Shown: one piece after another, positions 24,778 to 33,775 of the stretch | How positions within the stretch are numbered: position 1 is the stretch's first letter | Layout of the letters: every line of letters begins with the position of its first letter | Assembly: GCF_030160235.1 (NCBI RefSeq) | Contig: NZ_BSNY01000026.1 | Coordinates: forward strand, 62,001 to 126,000 | DNA from: Mesorhizobium huakuii | Lineage (GTDB): Bacteria > Pseudomonadota > Alphaproteobacteria > Rhizobiales > Rhizobiaceae | Reading direction: 5' to 3' | Length of the DNA: 64,000 nt | Made by a program: the position numbers and the translations under genes | Notes under the pieces: generated by a model | Told to the model about the DNA's origin: nothing | Databases searched by the model: none | What the model saw: the letters and a program-made list of their open reading frames with translations, nothing else

Positions 24778-26517
24778 TCAATATCCGAGCGCCTCGCCAG
24801 AGGCCGCCCGGCTGTCGATGGCGCCATTGTACCGCGCGCCGCCGCCTTTCCCGATTTCTGCGAGGCTTTTGCCGCCGACCAGGATGCCGGCCGCCTGGCC
24901 CCAGGTCTGGTCGCCGAGATCAAGGTGGTAGCCCATGCCGGCCAGCAGCCTTTCGGTGTCCGGCGACAGGCCGAACGGCTCGACATAGACCTTATCGGGC
25001 AGCCATTGATGGTGGATGCGCGGCGCGTCGATCGCTTCCTGGATGTTCATGCCGTGGTCGATGACGTTGACGATCGCTTCCAGCGTGATGGTGATGATGC
25101 GCGAGCCGCCGGGGCTGCCTATGACCATGAACGGCTTGCCGTCCTTGGCGACGATGGTCGGGCTCATCGATGACAGCGGCGTCTTCTTCGGCTGGATGGC
25201 ATTGGCCTCGCCCTGGACCAGCCCATAGAGGTTGGGCACGCCCGGCTTCTGGGTGAAATCATCCATCTCGTTGTTGAGCAGGATGCCGGTGCCGTCGGCG
25301 ACGACGCCGGCGCCGAAGGAGCCGTTCAGCGTGTAGGTGACCGCGACCGCGTTGCCGTCCTTGTCGATGATCGAATAGTGCGTGGTCTCCTTCGACTCGC
25401 CAAAGCCTTTCGGCATCAGGTCCTGCGACACGCCGGCCCGGAATGGGTCGATCTTGTCGCGGATGCCCTTGGCGTAAGCCTTGTCCAGCAGTTTCGAAAC
25501 CGGATTGTCGACGAAATCGGGATCGCCGAGCGCGGAATTGCGGTCGACATAGGCATGGCGCATCGCCTCGACCATGACATGCACTGTCTCGGCCGAGCCG
25601 GCGCCGAGATAGGACAGCGGGTAGCCCTCCAGCACGTTGAGGATTTCGCAGATGATGATGCCGCCGGAGCTTGGCGGCGGCGAGGACGTGATTTCGTAGC
25701 CGCGATAGGTGCAGGTGACCGGCTTCAGCTCGCGCACCGCATATTGCTCGAAATCCTGCTTGGCCAGTATACCGCCCTTGGCGCCGCTCGCCTTGACGAT
25801 GGCGTCGGCGATGGCGCCCTTGTAGAAGGCGTCGGGACCTTTCTCGGATATCGCCGAGAGCGAGGCGGCAAGGTCTGGCTGGGTCAGCCGCTCGCCGATG
25901 CCATAGGGCTTGCCGTCGGGTTTCAGGAAGGCGGCCGCTGCCGCCGGGTCCTTCGCCAGCCTTTCCGCGCTACCGGCGAACGAGGCGGCATCGCCCTGAT
26001 TGAGGATGAACCCGTCCTTGGCATAGCCGATCGCCGGCGCCATCAGATTCTGCCTGGACAATGTGCCATATTTTTCGCGCGCCATTTCGAAGCCGGCCAC
26101 CGAGCCAGGCACACCGACGGCGAGATAGCCGTCGAGGCTGGCGCCCTTCACCGGATTTCCGTCCTTGTCGAGATACATGGTCTTGGTCGCCGCCAGCGGC
26201 GCGCGCTCACGGAAATCGAGGAAGGTCGATTTGCCATCGGCGAAACGGATGGTCATGAAGCCGCCGCCGCCGATATTGCCGGCATTGGGGTAGACGACAG
26301 CCAGCGCATAGCCGACGGCGACCGCCGCATCGACGGCATTGCCGCCCTTCTTCAAGACCTCGACGCCGACTTCCGACGCCAGGTGCTGGGCCGTCACCAC
26401 CATGCCATGCTCGCCCTTGGCAGGGGCCGGCGAGGCGGCAAGGACGCTCGTCAAGGGCGCCAGCGCGAAGGTGATGGAAAGACTGGCGGCGATCAGTGTC
26501 CGACGGGTGAGATGCAT
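24778..26517 (-). CDS. ggt: gamma-glutamyltransferase
   Basis: Periplasmic enzyme that hydrolyses glutathione or transfers its gamma-glutamyl group. The 579-residue precursor has a signal peptide (MHLTRRTLIAASLSITFALAPLTSVLA), the large-subunit pattern GGNAVDAAVAVGYALAVVYP and GNIGGGGFM, and the self-cleavage site before Thr378 in ESKETTHYSI; this Thr becomes the nucleophile. Downstream come LLNNEMDDF, PLSSMSPTIV and GSPGGSRI, the usual small-subunit substrate-binding motifs. Length and motifs indicate an intact, functional enzyme. It is transcribed away from the rha locus and appears monocistronic. Confidence 0.93.
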   Translation of the reverse strand: MHLTRRTLIAASLSITFALAPLTSVLAASPAPAKGEHGMVVTAQHLASEVGVEVLKKGGNAVDAAVAVGYALAVVYPNAGNIGGGGFMTIRFADGKSTFLDFRERAPLAATKTMYLDKDGNPVKGASLDGYLAVGVPGSVAGFEMAREKYGTLSRQNLMAPAIGYAKDGFILNQGDAASFAGSAERLAKDPAAAAAFLKPDGKPYGIGERLTQPDLAASLSAISEKGPDAFYKGAIADAIVKASGAKGGILAKQDFEQYAVRELKPVTCTYRGYEITSSPPPSSGGIIICEILNVLEGYPLSYLGAGSAETVHVMVEAMRHAYVDRNSALGDPDFVDNPVSKLLDKAYAKGIRDKIDPFRAGVSQDLMPKGFGESKETTHYSIIDKDGNAVAVTYTLNGSFGAGVVADGTGILLNNEMDDFTQKPGVPNLYGLVQGEANAIQPKKTPLSSMSPTIVAKDGKPFMVIGSPGGSRIITITLEAIVNVIDHGMNIQEAIDAPRIHHQWLPDKVYVEPFGLSPDTERLLAGMGYHLDLGDQTWGQAAGILVGGKSLAEIGKGGGARYNGAIDSRAASGEALGY

Positions 26518-26616
26518 GGCGGGTCCTCCTGGCGGGGACGCCTAGAAGAACCCGTCGCAGCGGCCGAGTCCACCATCAACGGTGGGCCAGGCGGATCAAT
26601 TCAGATGTCAGGCGTG

Positions 26617-27909
26617 TCAGACAATTCCCCCCGAGCCGCCGGCGACAGCCGGGCGTTCGGCCGCGACCTTGGCGCGGTAGCCCGCCGCCCGGTAGGCGGC
26701 GACGGGATCGATGGCGCCCCCGGTCTTCAGCCGCGCCATGGCCAGGATCGGCTCGACATCGGTGCGGTAGGCCGCCTTCAGCGTCTGGGTCGCCATCAGC
26801 GCGTCATTGCCGTCCTGAAAACCTTCCAGCGCCTTGCGATCGACCAGCAGCGCCTGCGCATAGGCGCGCTGCACCTCGACCGCCGACAGCATCAGGCTTT
26901 CGATCGGGTCGGTGACGTTGTGGCTCTGGTCGAGCATGTGGGCCGGATCGAAACCCTCGGCGCCGGACAGTTCGGCATCGACCAGTTCGTTGAAGACCAG
27001 GAACAGCCGGTAAGGATCGATCGAACCGGCGTCGAGGTCGTCGTCGCCATATTTCGAATCGTTGAAGTGGAAGCCACCCAGTTTCCTGAACTGGATCAGC
27101 CGAGACACGATCATCTCGATGTTGACGTTGGGTGCATGGTGGCCGAGATCGACCAGGCAGAACGCCTTGTCGCCGAGTTCTTTGGAAATGAGGTAGTTAG
27201 TGCCCCAATCCTGCACGACCGTGGAGTAGAAGGCCGGCTCGTACATCTTGTGTTCGGTGAACAGCTTCCAATCGGCGGGCAGCCCGGCATAAACCGCCTT
27301 CATGGCGTCGAGGTAGCGCTCGAAGGCCTTGGCGAAATTGACTTGGCCCGGAAAGTTCGAGCCGTCACCGATCCACACCGTCAGCGCCTTGGAGCCGAGC
27401 GTCTTGCCGATCTCGATGCATTCGAGATTGTGCTCGACCGCTTGCCGGCGCGTGCCGGCGTCGGCATGCGACAGCGAGCCGAATTTGTAGGAGAGTTTCT
27501 GGTCGCGGGCATCGGAGAAGGTGTTGGAATTCATCGCGTCGAAGCCGAGGCCAAAGCGCGAGGCCGCCTGCTTCAGCCGGTTCGGGTCGGCCTTGTCCCA
27601 TGGAATGTGCAGCGAGACGGTCGGCGTCGCCTGCGTCAGCTGGCTGATGACGGCGCAATCCTCGATCTTGTCGAAGATGTCGCGGGGCTCGCCGGCGCCG
27701 GGAAAGCGGGCAAAGCGCGTGCCGCCGGTGCCGACGCCCCAGGAGGGAATGGCGACCGCGAATTTCTCGACCTTGTCGCGGATGGCGTCGATGGCTATGC
27801 CGCGGCGGTCGAGACGCTCGCCGAGCGAGGCGTAGTCGCGTTCGAGCTCGGCTTTGCGGGCGGCATTGTGGCTGCCAACGAGGTCGGCGGAGATGATGGT
27901 TTCGGACAA
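26617..27909 (-). CDS. rhaI: L-rhamnose isomerase (rhizobial RhaI type)
   Basis: Converts L-rhamnose to L-rhamnulose. A 430-residue TIM-barrel of the xylose isomerase-like superfamily, as in the rhizobial RhaI group rather than E. coli RhaA. Metal and substrate residues fall in MNSNTF, TEHKMYEPAFY, LVDLGHHAPN and GGFHFNDSKYGDDDLD. It lies downstream of rhaD on the same strand, separated by a 99-base gap holding a palindromic repeat. Confidence 0.9.
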   Translation of the reverse strand: MSETIISADLVGSHNAARKAELERDYASLGERLDRRGIAIDAIRDKVEKFAVAIPSWGVGTGGTRFARFPGAGEPRDIFDKIEDCAVISQLTQATPTVSLHIPWDKADPNRLKQAASRFGLGFDAMNSNTFSDARDQKLSYKFGSLSHADAGTRRQAVEHNLECIEIGKTLGSKALTVWIGDGSNFPGQVNFAKAFERYLDAMKAVYAGLPADWKLFTEHKMYEPAFYSTVVQDWGTNYLISKELGDKAFCLVDLGHHAPNVNIEMIVSRLIQFRKLGGFHFNDSKYGDDDLDAGSIDPYRLFLVFNELVDAELSGAEGFDPAHMLDQSHNVTDPIESLMLSAVEVQRAYAQALLVDRKALEGFQDGNDALMATQTLKAAYRTDVEPILAMARLKTGGAIDPVAAYRAAGYRAKVAAERPAVAGGSGGIV

Positions 27910-27970
27910 GTGCAGGTTCCTCCCAAATGCGTTCCGTCAGCGCCGCCCCTCATCCGGCCCTTCGGGCCAC

Positions 27971-27994
27971 CTTCTCCCCGTGAACGGGGAGAAG
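27971..27994. repeat. palindromic intergenic repeat (hairpin)
   Basis: CTTCTCCCCG-TGAA-CGGGGAGAAG is a perfect 10-base stem with a 4-base loop, flanked by CTCATCCGGCCCTTCGGGCC. This sequence type is a frequent extragenic palindrome in Mesorhizobium and relatives. Here it sits between rhaD and rhaI and could stabilise or reduce the downstream message. Confidence 0.65.
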
Positions 27995-28008
27995 GGAAGC
28001 GCTCCAAA

Positions 28009-30111
28009 TCAGCGCGTAAAGCTCTGCGCGTTGCCGGCGTCGACGTTGATGATGTTGCCGGTCGATTTGGCCGACATGTCGGAAGCGAAGAAATAGATCG
28101 CCTCGGCGATGTCTTCGGGGAAGACCGAGCGCTTCAGCATCGAGCGCGAACGATAATGTTCTTCGAGGTCGTCCGTGGACATCTTGTAGGCGGCGGCGCG
28201 CTGTTCCTTCCACTCCCCGGTCCAGATCTTCGAGCCGCGCAGCACCGCGTCCGGATTGACGACATTGACCCTGATCTGCGCTTCCGCGCCTTCCAGCGCG
28301 AGACAGCGGGCGAGATGGATCTCGGCGGCCTTGGCCGTGCAGTAGGCGGCGGCATTGGGCGACGCGGCAAGACCGTTCTTGGAGGCGACGAAGACGACAT
28401 TGCCGCCGATCTTCTGCACCCTGAACAGCCGGAAGGCCTCCCGCGAGACCAGGAAGTAACCGGTCGACAGGATGTCCATGTTCTTGTTCCACAGCGCCAG
28501 CGTCGTCTCCTCGATCGGCGCCGAGGAGGCGAGACCGGCGTTGGAGACCAGAATGTCGATGCCGCCGAATTCGACCGCCGTCTCGGCAAAGCCGGAGACC
28601 ACCTGATCTTCCGAGGTGACGTTGATTACAACCGGACGGACGAAATCCTTGCCATAGGCTTTTGCCAGCTCTTCATTGGCGCTGGCCAGCGCAGCCTCAT
28701 CGATGTCGGCCAGCACCACGCAGGCGCCTTCGCGCAGCAGGCGGTTGGCGGTCGCGCGGCCGATGCCGCCGGCGCCGCCTGTGACCAGCGCGATCTGGCC
28801 GGCGAGCGACTTCGGCTTCGGCATGCGCTGCAACTTCAGATCCTCGAGCAGCCAGTATTCGATGTCGAAAGCTTCCTGCGCAGGCAGGCCGACATAGGAC
28901 GACACCGTCGAGGCGCCGCGCATGACGTTGATGGCGTTGACGTAGAACTCGCCCGAGATGCGCGCCGTCGCCTTGTCGCCGGCGAAGGTGAACATGCCGA
29001 CGCCGGGCATCAGATAGACCACGGCATTGGGATCGCGGATGGCGGGCGAGTCCGGATGCTTGCAGATGTCGTAATAGGCCTGGTAACCGACGCGGTATTC
29101 GGCGATGTCGTCGGCGAGGCGGGCGATGACCGCATCGACATCAGGTTTTGCCGGATCGAATTCGATGACCAGCGGGCGGATCTTGGTGCGCAGGAAATGG
29201 TCGGGGCATGAGGTGCCCAGTACCGCCAGCGGGCGCAAATCCCTGGAGTTGACGAATTCGAGCACGGCGGCGGAATCGTCGAAATGGCCGAGCTTGTGGC
29301 TCTTCTCCGAGATCAGGCCGCGGATTTTCGGCATCAGTTTCGCCGCGATGGCGCGGCGGGTGGCGGCATCCAGCGACTTGACCGCTTCGCCGCCGAAAAT
29401 CGCCAGGCCCTCGGAGCGGCGCTCGAACCACTCGATCGCCTGGTTGATCACCGAAATCGTCGTCTCGTAACATTCCTTGGGCGTGTCGCCCCAGGTGAAC
29501 AGACCATGGCTTTCGAGGATGACACCCTTGGCGGCGGGATGTTCGAGGCAGAACTTCTCCAGCCACAGGCCAAGCTCGAAGCCTGGCCGCTTCCACGGCA
29601 GCCAGCCGATAGCCTCGCCGAATATCTCCTTGGTCAGCGCTTTGGAATCCTTCGCCGCGGCAATCGCGATGATGGCATCGGGATGCATGTGGTCGACGAA
29701 AGGCTTCGGCACATAGGCGTGCAGCGGCGTGTCGATCGAGGCCGCGCGCGGATTGAGGTTGAAGGTGCAGTGGGGCAGATATCCCACCATCTCGTCCTCA
29801 TGCTCGACGCCGCGATAAAGGCCTTTCAACGCGCGCAACTTGTCCATGTAGAGCGTGGCAAAACCGTCGAGCTTGATGGAGGCGCTGTCACCGCCCGAGC
29901 CCTTGACCCAGAGCACTTCGACAGTCTCGCCGCTGAGCGGATCCTTCTGCCAGATCTTGGAGGAGGTGTTGCCACCGCCATAGTTGGTGACGCGCTTGTC
30001 GGAACCCAGCGTGTTCGAGCGATAGACCAGAAGCTCTGGGTCGCTCATCCCCTTGGCTTTCGCATCATCCCACAGATTGGCAAGGCGCGAGCCGGAGCGC
30101 TTGTCGAGCAT
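28009..30111 (-). CDS. rhaD: bifunctional rhamnulose-1-phosphate aldolase/short-chain dehydrogenase
   Basis: A two-domain enzyme of 700 residues. The N-terminal half is a class II aldolase (NYGGGNTSSK, KGSGGD, DHMHPDAIIAI, LESHGLFTWG) that splits rhamnulose-1-phosphate to dihydroxyacetone phosphate and L-lactaldehyde. The C-terminal half, from about residue 430, is a short-chain dehydrogenase (VTGGAGGIGRATA near 437; catalytic AAYCTAKAAE near 590) that can oxidise the lactaldehyde. This fusion is standard in rhizobial rha loci. It is divergent from rhaR, and the intervening 184 bases carry clear inverted repeats. Confidence 0.95.
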   Translation of the reverse strand: MLDKRSGSRLANLWDDAKAKGMSDPELLVYRSNTLGSDKRVTNYGGGNTSSKIWQKDPLSGETVEVLWVKGSGGDSASIKLDGFATLYMDKLRALKGLYRGVEHEDEMVGYLPHCTFNLNPRAASIDTPLHAYVPKPFVDHMHPDAIIAIAAAKDSKALTKEIFGEAIGWLPWKRPGFELGLWLEKFCLEHPAAKGVILESHGLFTWGDTPKECYETTISVINQAIEWFERRSEGLAIFGGEAVKSLDAATRRAIAAKLMPKIRGLISEKSHKLGHFDDSAAVLEFVNSRDLRPLAVLGTSCPDHFLRTKIRPLVIEFDPAKPDVDAVIARLADDIAEYRVGYQAYYDICKHPDSPAIRDPNAVVYLMPGVGMFTFAGDKATARISGEFYVNAINVMRGASTVSSYVGLPAQEAFDIEYWLLEDLKLQRMPKPKSLAGQIALVTGGAGGIGRATANRLLREGACVVLADIDEAALASANEELAKAYGKDFVRPVVINVTSEDQVVSGFAETAVEFGGIDILVSNAGLASSAPIEETTLALWNKNMDILSTGYFLVSREAFRLFRVQKIGGNVVFVASKNGLAASPNAAAYCTAKAAEIHLARCLALEGAEAQIRVNVVNPDAVLRGSKIWTGEWKEQRAAAYKMSTDDLEEHYRSRSMLKRSVFPEDIAEAIYFFASDMSAKSTGNIINVDAGNAQSFTR

Positions 30112-30185
30112 AGGTATCCTCCCTGGGACGCAAAAAGCCGCGGTCCATTTTGCCCGGAATGTCTACGCAAGCGCCTCGCTTGTCA

Positions 30186-30248
30186 ATCATAAACGATCAA
30201 GATCGATCATATTGCACTGCACAATGAAATTATATGATCGGAAATGAT
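30186..30248. promoter_or_regulatory. rha divergent control region with nested inverted repeats
   Basis: CGATCATAT (30204-30212) and ATATGATCG (30232-30240) are perfect 9-base inverted arms 19 bases apart. Outside them, ATCATAAACGATCA (30186-30199) and TGATCGGAAATGAT (30235-30248) pair imperfectly. The site lies 48 bases before rhaR and 75 bases before rhaD, where a DeoR-type regulator that must repress both directions would bind. RhaR is the likely binder. Confidence 0.6.
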
Positions 30249-30295
30249 TGACACTGCTCGTTTTGAGTGCCTAGATGGCCAGGCAGGGAGGAACC

Positions 30296-31099
30296 ATGCA
30301 CGAAAAAGAGCGCCACAGGATCATTCTGTCCGCCGTCCAGGAAAAGCCTGTGGTGACGGTGCAGGAGATGGTCGACCTGACGGAGTCCTCCGAGGCGACG
30401 ATCCGGCGCGACATCGCGGCCCTGCATGTGCAGAAGCGCCTGCGCCGGGTGCGCGGTGGCGCCGAGGCGATCTCGCCGCCGCAGTTCATCGGCCTCGCCG
30501 GCCGGCCCTTTTCCGTCAACGAAACGATCAACGCTTCGCAGAAGCGCGCGATCGCCCGAGAAGCGGTCGAATTGTGCGGGGATGGCGAGCCGATCATCAT
30601 CAATGGCGGCACCACCACCTTCCAGATGGTGCATTTCCTGACCGGGCGGCGCATGCCGATCTTCACCAATTCGTTCCCGATCGCCGAGCATCTGCTCAAG
30701 CACTCGAAGAACACGGTGATGCTGTCGGGCGGCACCATCTATCGCGAGCAGAACATCATCCTGTCGCCCTTCGACAATGACGTGACGCGCAATTTCTATG
30801 CGCGCCGCATGTTCATGGGCGCGCAAGGACTGGGACCGCTCGGCCTGATGGAAGGCGACCCTTTGCTGATCCAGGCCGAGCAGAAGCTGATCGACCAGGC
30901 CGACGAACTGGTGGTGCTGGTCGACTCCTCGAAATTCCGTAAGCGCTCCAGCCTGATCCTGTGCGGCCTGTCGCGCATCGCCACCGTCATCACCGATGAC
31001 GGCATCGAGGATCGCGAAGCCAAGATGTTGGAGACCGCTGGCGTGACGCTGATCGTCGCCCGCAAGACGGCAAAGGAAGAATCTTCACTGCAGGCCTGA
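30296..31099 (+). CDS. rhaR: DeoR-family regulator of rhamnose catabolism
   Basis: A 267-residue regulator from ATG 30296 with GGGAGG seven bases upstream; ATG 30275 lacks such a site. The N-terminal helix-turn-helix is RIILSAVQEKPVVTVQEMVDL, then SSEATIRRDIAAL, followed by RVRGGAEAI, the DeoR signature. The C-terminal sugar-phosphate-sensing domain has INGGTTTFQMV and DSSKFRKRSS. It leads the rhaRSTPQUK cluster, 54 bases before rhaS. Its ligand is probably a phosphorylated rhamnose intermediate (known of the family, not shown here). Confidence 0.92.
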   Translation: MHEKERHRIILSAVQEKPVVTVQEMVDLTESSEATIRRDIAALHVQKRLRRVRGGAEAISPPQFIGLAGRPFSVNETINASQKRAIAREAVELCGDGEPIIINGGTTTFQMVHFLTGRRMPIFTNSFPIAEHLLKHSKNTVMLSGGTIYREQNIILSPFDNDVTRNFYARRMFMGAQGLGPLGLMEGDPLLIQAEQKLIDQADELVVLVDSSKFRKRSSLILCGLSRIATVITDDGIEDREAKMLETAGVTLIVARKTAKEESSLQA

Positions 31100-31153
31100 G
31101 ACACCTCACGCCCGCAGCGGCGATGGAATGCAACGCTCAAGGGAGGATATACG

Positions 31154-32149
31154 ATGAGCTTTTTGAAGAAATTGATGGTGACGGCCGCATTCTCGGCCGC
31201 CATGTTCGTGAATGCCGCCTATGCCGAGAACGTCAAGATCGCACTGGTGGTGAAGTCGCTCGGCAATGGCTTCTTCGACGCCGCCAACAAGGGCGCCGAA
31301 GAGGCGGCCAAGGAACTCGGTGATGTCGACATCATCTATACCGGCCCGACCAAGGCAACCGCCGAGGCGCAGATCGAAGTGGTCAATTCGCTGATCGCGC
31401 AGAAGGTCAACGCCATCGCCATTTCCGCCAATGACGCCGACGCGCTGGTGCCGGTGCTGAAGAAGGCCATGGAGCGCGGCATCACCGTCATCTCGTGGGA
31501 TTCCGGTGTCGCCAAGGAAGGCCGTCAACTGCATCTCAACCCGTCCGACACCGGCCTGATCGGCGAGACCATCATCAAGCTCGCCGCCGACTATCTGCCG
31601 GAAGGTGGCGATGTCGCCATCCTGTCGGCCTCCTCGACCGCGACCAACCAGAACGCCTGGATCGATGCGGCCAAGAAGGTGCTGCCGGAGAAATTCCCCA
31701 AGATCAAGCTCGTCGCCACCGTCTATGGCGATGACGATTCCGCCAAGAGCACCGACGAAGCCAAGGGCCTGCTGAAGTCCTATCCGAACCTCAAGGCGAT
31801 CATCGCGCCGACCACCGTCGGCGTCGTCGCCGCCGCCCAGGTCGTCACCGACGAGAAGCTGATCGGCAAGGTCAATGTCACGGGCCTCGCGCTGCCGTCC
31901 GAGTTCAAGAAGTTCATCGACAACGGGGCCAGCCAGGCGGTCGCGCTGTGGAACCCGATCGACCTCGGCTACTCGGCCGTCTACCTCGCCCACGACCTGG
32001 CGGTGAAGAAGGAAGAGGCCAAGCCCGGTGCGACGCTGTCGATCGGCCGTGTCGGCAAGGTCACGCTCGACGATACCAACTCGGCCGCGATGGCTCCGCC
32101 CTTCCAGTTCGACAAGACCAACATCGAGAAGTTCTCCAAGATCTATTGA
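31154..32149 (+). CDS. rhaS: rhamnose ABC transporter substrate-binding protein
   Basis: Periplasmic sugar-binding protein of 331 residues (Peripla_BP_4, ribose-binding type). The signal peptide MSFLKKLMVTAAFSAAMFVNAAYA is followed by ALVVKSLGNGFFDAANKGAEEAAKEL, ISANDADAL, WDSGV and DYLPEGGDVAIL. A strong GGGAGG precedes ATG 31154. As in most such operons it precedes the ATPase and permeases and is followed by a stem-loop that can raise its own message level. Confidence 0.93.
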   Translation: MSFLKKLMVTAAFSAAMFVNAAYAENVKIALVVKSLGNGFFDAANKGAEEAAKELGDVDIIYTGPTKATAEAQIEVVNSLIAQKVNAIAISANDADALVPVLKKAMERGITVISWDSGVAKEGRQLHLNPSDTGLIGETIIKLAADYLPEGGDVAILSASSTATNQNAWIDAAKKVLPEKFPKIKLVATVYGDDDSAKSTDEAKGLLKSYPNLKAIIAPTTVGVVAAAQVVTDEKLIGKVNVTGLALPSEFKKFIDNGASQAVALWNPIDLGYSAVYLAHDLAVKKEEAKPGATLSIGRVGKVTLDDTNSAAMAPPFQFDKTNIEKFSKIY

Positions 32150-32170
32150 TCTCAGACCCTCTCAAGCTGT

Positions 32171-32196
32171 CGCGGCGGGGCTCACGTCCCGCCGCG
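32171..32196. terminator. GC-rich stem-loop between rhaS and rhaT
   Basis: CGCGGCGGG (32171-32179) and CCCGCCGCG (32188-32196) make a perfect 9-base stem with an 8-base loop and no following T-run. Such intercistronic hairpins after binding-protein genes partly stop transcription or protect the upstream message. Confidence 0.55.
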
Positions 32197-32233
32197 GCTT
32201 CAAACGGACCTTGTTTCAGGGCTTGATACGACC

Positions 32234-33775
32234 ATGGACACGACAGCCCAGCACGGCACGGTGAAGGAGGGGCCAGCGGCCTCCACGCCACGCCTGACGC
32301 TGTCCGGCATCTCCAAGAGTTTCCCCGGTGTGCGCGCGCTGCACAATGTCAGCCTGTCGCTCTATCCTGGCCAGGTGACGGCGCTGATCGGCGAGAACGG
32401 CGCCGGCAAGTCGACGCTGGTCAAGATCATGACGGGCATCTACCAGCCGGATTCGGGCACTATCAGCATCGACGGCCAGGCTGTCGCCTTGCACAGTGCG
32501 CATGCCGCCTTCGGCCATGGCGTCACAGCCATCCATCAGGAAACGGTGCTGTTCGATGATCTGAGCGTCGCCGAAAATATCTTTCTCGGCCACGCGCCGC
32601 GCACACGGCTAGGCACCATCGACTGGCGCACGATGCGGAAAGATGCGCGCGAAGTGCTCGACACCATGCATGCCGGCCATATCGACGCCGATGCGCGTCT
32701 GAAGGACCTCGGCATCGCCAACAAGCATCTGGTCGCGGTGGCGCGCGCCATGTCGATCGACGCGCAGATCGTCATCATGGACGAGCCGACCGCCGCGCTT
32801 TCGATGAAGGAGATCGAGGAGCTGTTTTTGCTCATCGAATTCCTCAAGGAGGAAGGCAAGGCGATCCTGTTCATCAGCCACAAGTTCGACGAGATCTACC
32901 GCATCGCCGACCGCTACACGGTGTTCCGCGACGGCGAGATGGTCGGCGAAGGGCTGATCAAGGATGCCGGCCAGAGCCAGATCGTGCGCATGATGGTCGG
33001 TCGCTCGGTCGATCATATCTTTCCGCAGCGCAAGGCCGAGATCGGCGCGCCGATGCTGTCGGTCTCCGGCCTGTCGCACCCAACCGAATTCAACGATATC
33101 GGCTTCGAGCTGCACAAGGGCGAAATCCTCGGCTTCTACGGCCTCGTCGGCGCCGGGCGCAGCGAGGTGATGCAGGCGATATCGGGCATCACCCGAACCT
33201 CTGGCGGCACAATCACGCTGGAAGGCAAGGTGATCGCGCCGAAATCGGCGGCGGATTCGATCGAGGCGGGCATCGTCTATGTGCCGGAGGAACGCGGCAA
33301 GCAGGGCGTGGTGATCGGCCTGCCAATTTTCCAGAACGTCTCGCTGCCCTCGCTCAAGCGTACCTCCAAGTCAGGCTTTCTGCGGCTGGCTGAGGAATTT
33401 TCGCTCGCCCGCTCCTACACCGAGCGGCTTGACCTCAGGGCCTCCTCGCTCAGCCAGGATGTCGGCACGCTGTCGGGCGGCAACCAGCAGAAGATCGTCA
33501 TCGCCAAGTGGCTGGCGACAGCGCCAAAGGTGATCATCCTGGACGAGCCGACCAAGGGCATCGACATCGGTTCCAAGGCGGCCGTACACGGCTTCATGGC
33601 CGAGTTGGTGGCGCAGGGCCTGTCGGTGATCATGGTGTCGTCGGAACTGCCGGAGATTCTCGGCATGTCGGACCGCGTCGTGGTCATGCGCGAGGGGCTT
33701 GTCGCGGCGGTCTATGACAATAAGGGGCTGGACGCCGAGACGCTGGTCCGGACGGCAGCGGGGATCGCGGCATGA
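32234..33775 (+). CDS. rhaT: rhamnose ABC transporter ATP-binding protein
   Basis: A 513-residue double ATPase of the ribose/rhamnose class (RbsA-like), powering the RhaPQ permease. The first domain has Walker A GENGAGKSTLV near residue 54, Walker B IVIMDEPTAAL, and a poor signature (LGIANKHLVAVARA). The second has the usual degenerate Walker A GLVGAGRSEV, a good signature LSGGNQQK, and VIILDEPTKGID. The stop overlaps rhaP by four bases (ATGA). Confidence 0.94.
   Translation: MDTTAQHGTVKEGPAASTPRLTLSGISKSFPGVRALHNVSLSLYPGQVTALIGENGAGKSTLVKIMTGIYQPDSGTISIDGQAVALHSAHAAFGHGVTAIHQETVLFDDLSVAENIFLGHAPRTRLGTIDWRTMRKDAREVLDTMHAGHIDADARLKDLGIANKHLVAVARAMSIDAQIVIMDEPTAALSMKEIEELFLLIEFLKEEGKAILFISHKFDEIYRIADRYTVFRDGEMVGEGLIKDAGQSQIVRMMVGRSVDHIFPQRKAEIGAPMLSVSGLSHPTEFNDIGFELHKGEILGFYGLVGAGRSEVMQAISGITRTSGGTITLEGKVIAPKSAADSIEAGIVYVPEERGKQGVVIGLPIFQNVSLPSLKRTSKSGFLRLAEEFSLARSYTERLDLRASSLSQDVGTLSGGNQQKIVIAKWLATAPKVIILDEPTKGIDIGSKAAVHGFMAELVAQGLSVIMVSSELPEILGMSDRVVVMREGLVAAVYDNKGLDAETLVRTAAGIAA

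Noticed and set aside
25378-29211. Open frame of 1277 codons on the plus strand
   Set aside because: It runs antisense to ggt, rhaI and rhaD, has shadow-type composition rich in Arg, Gly, Asp and Val, and shows no domain. It reflects the third-position GC bias of the real genes.
31106-31993. Minus-strand frame of 295 codons
   Set aside because: Antisense of rhaS, which has a signal peptide and family motifs.
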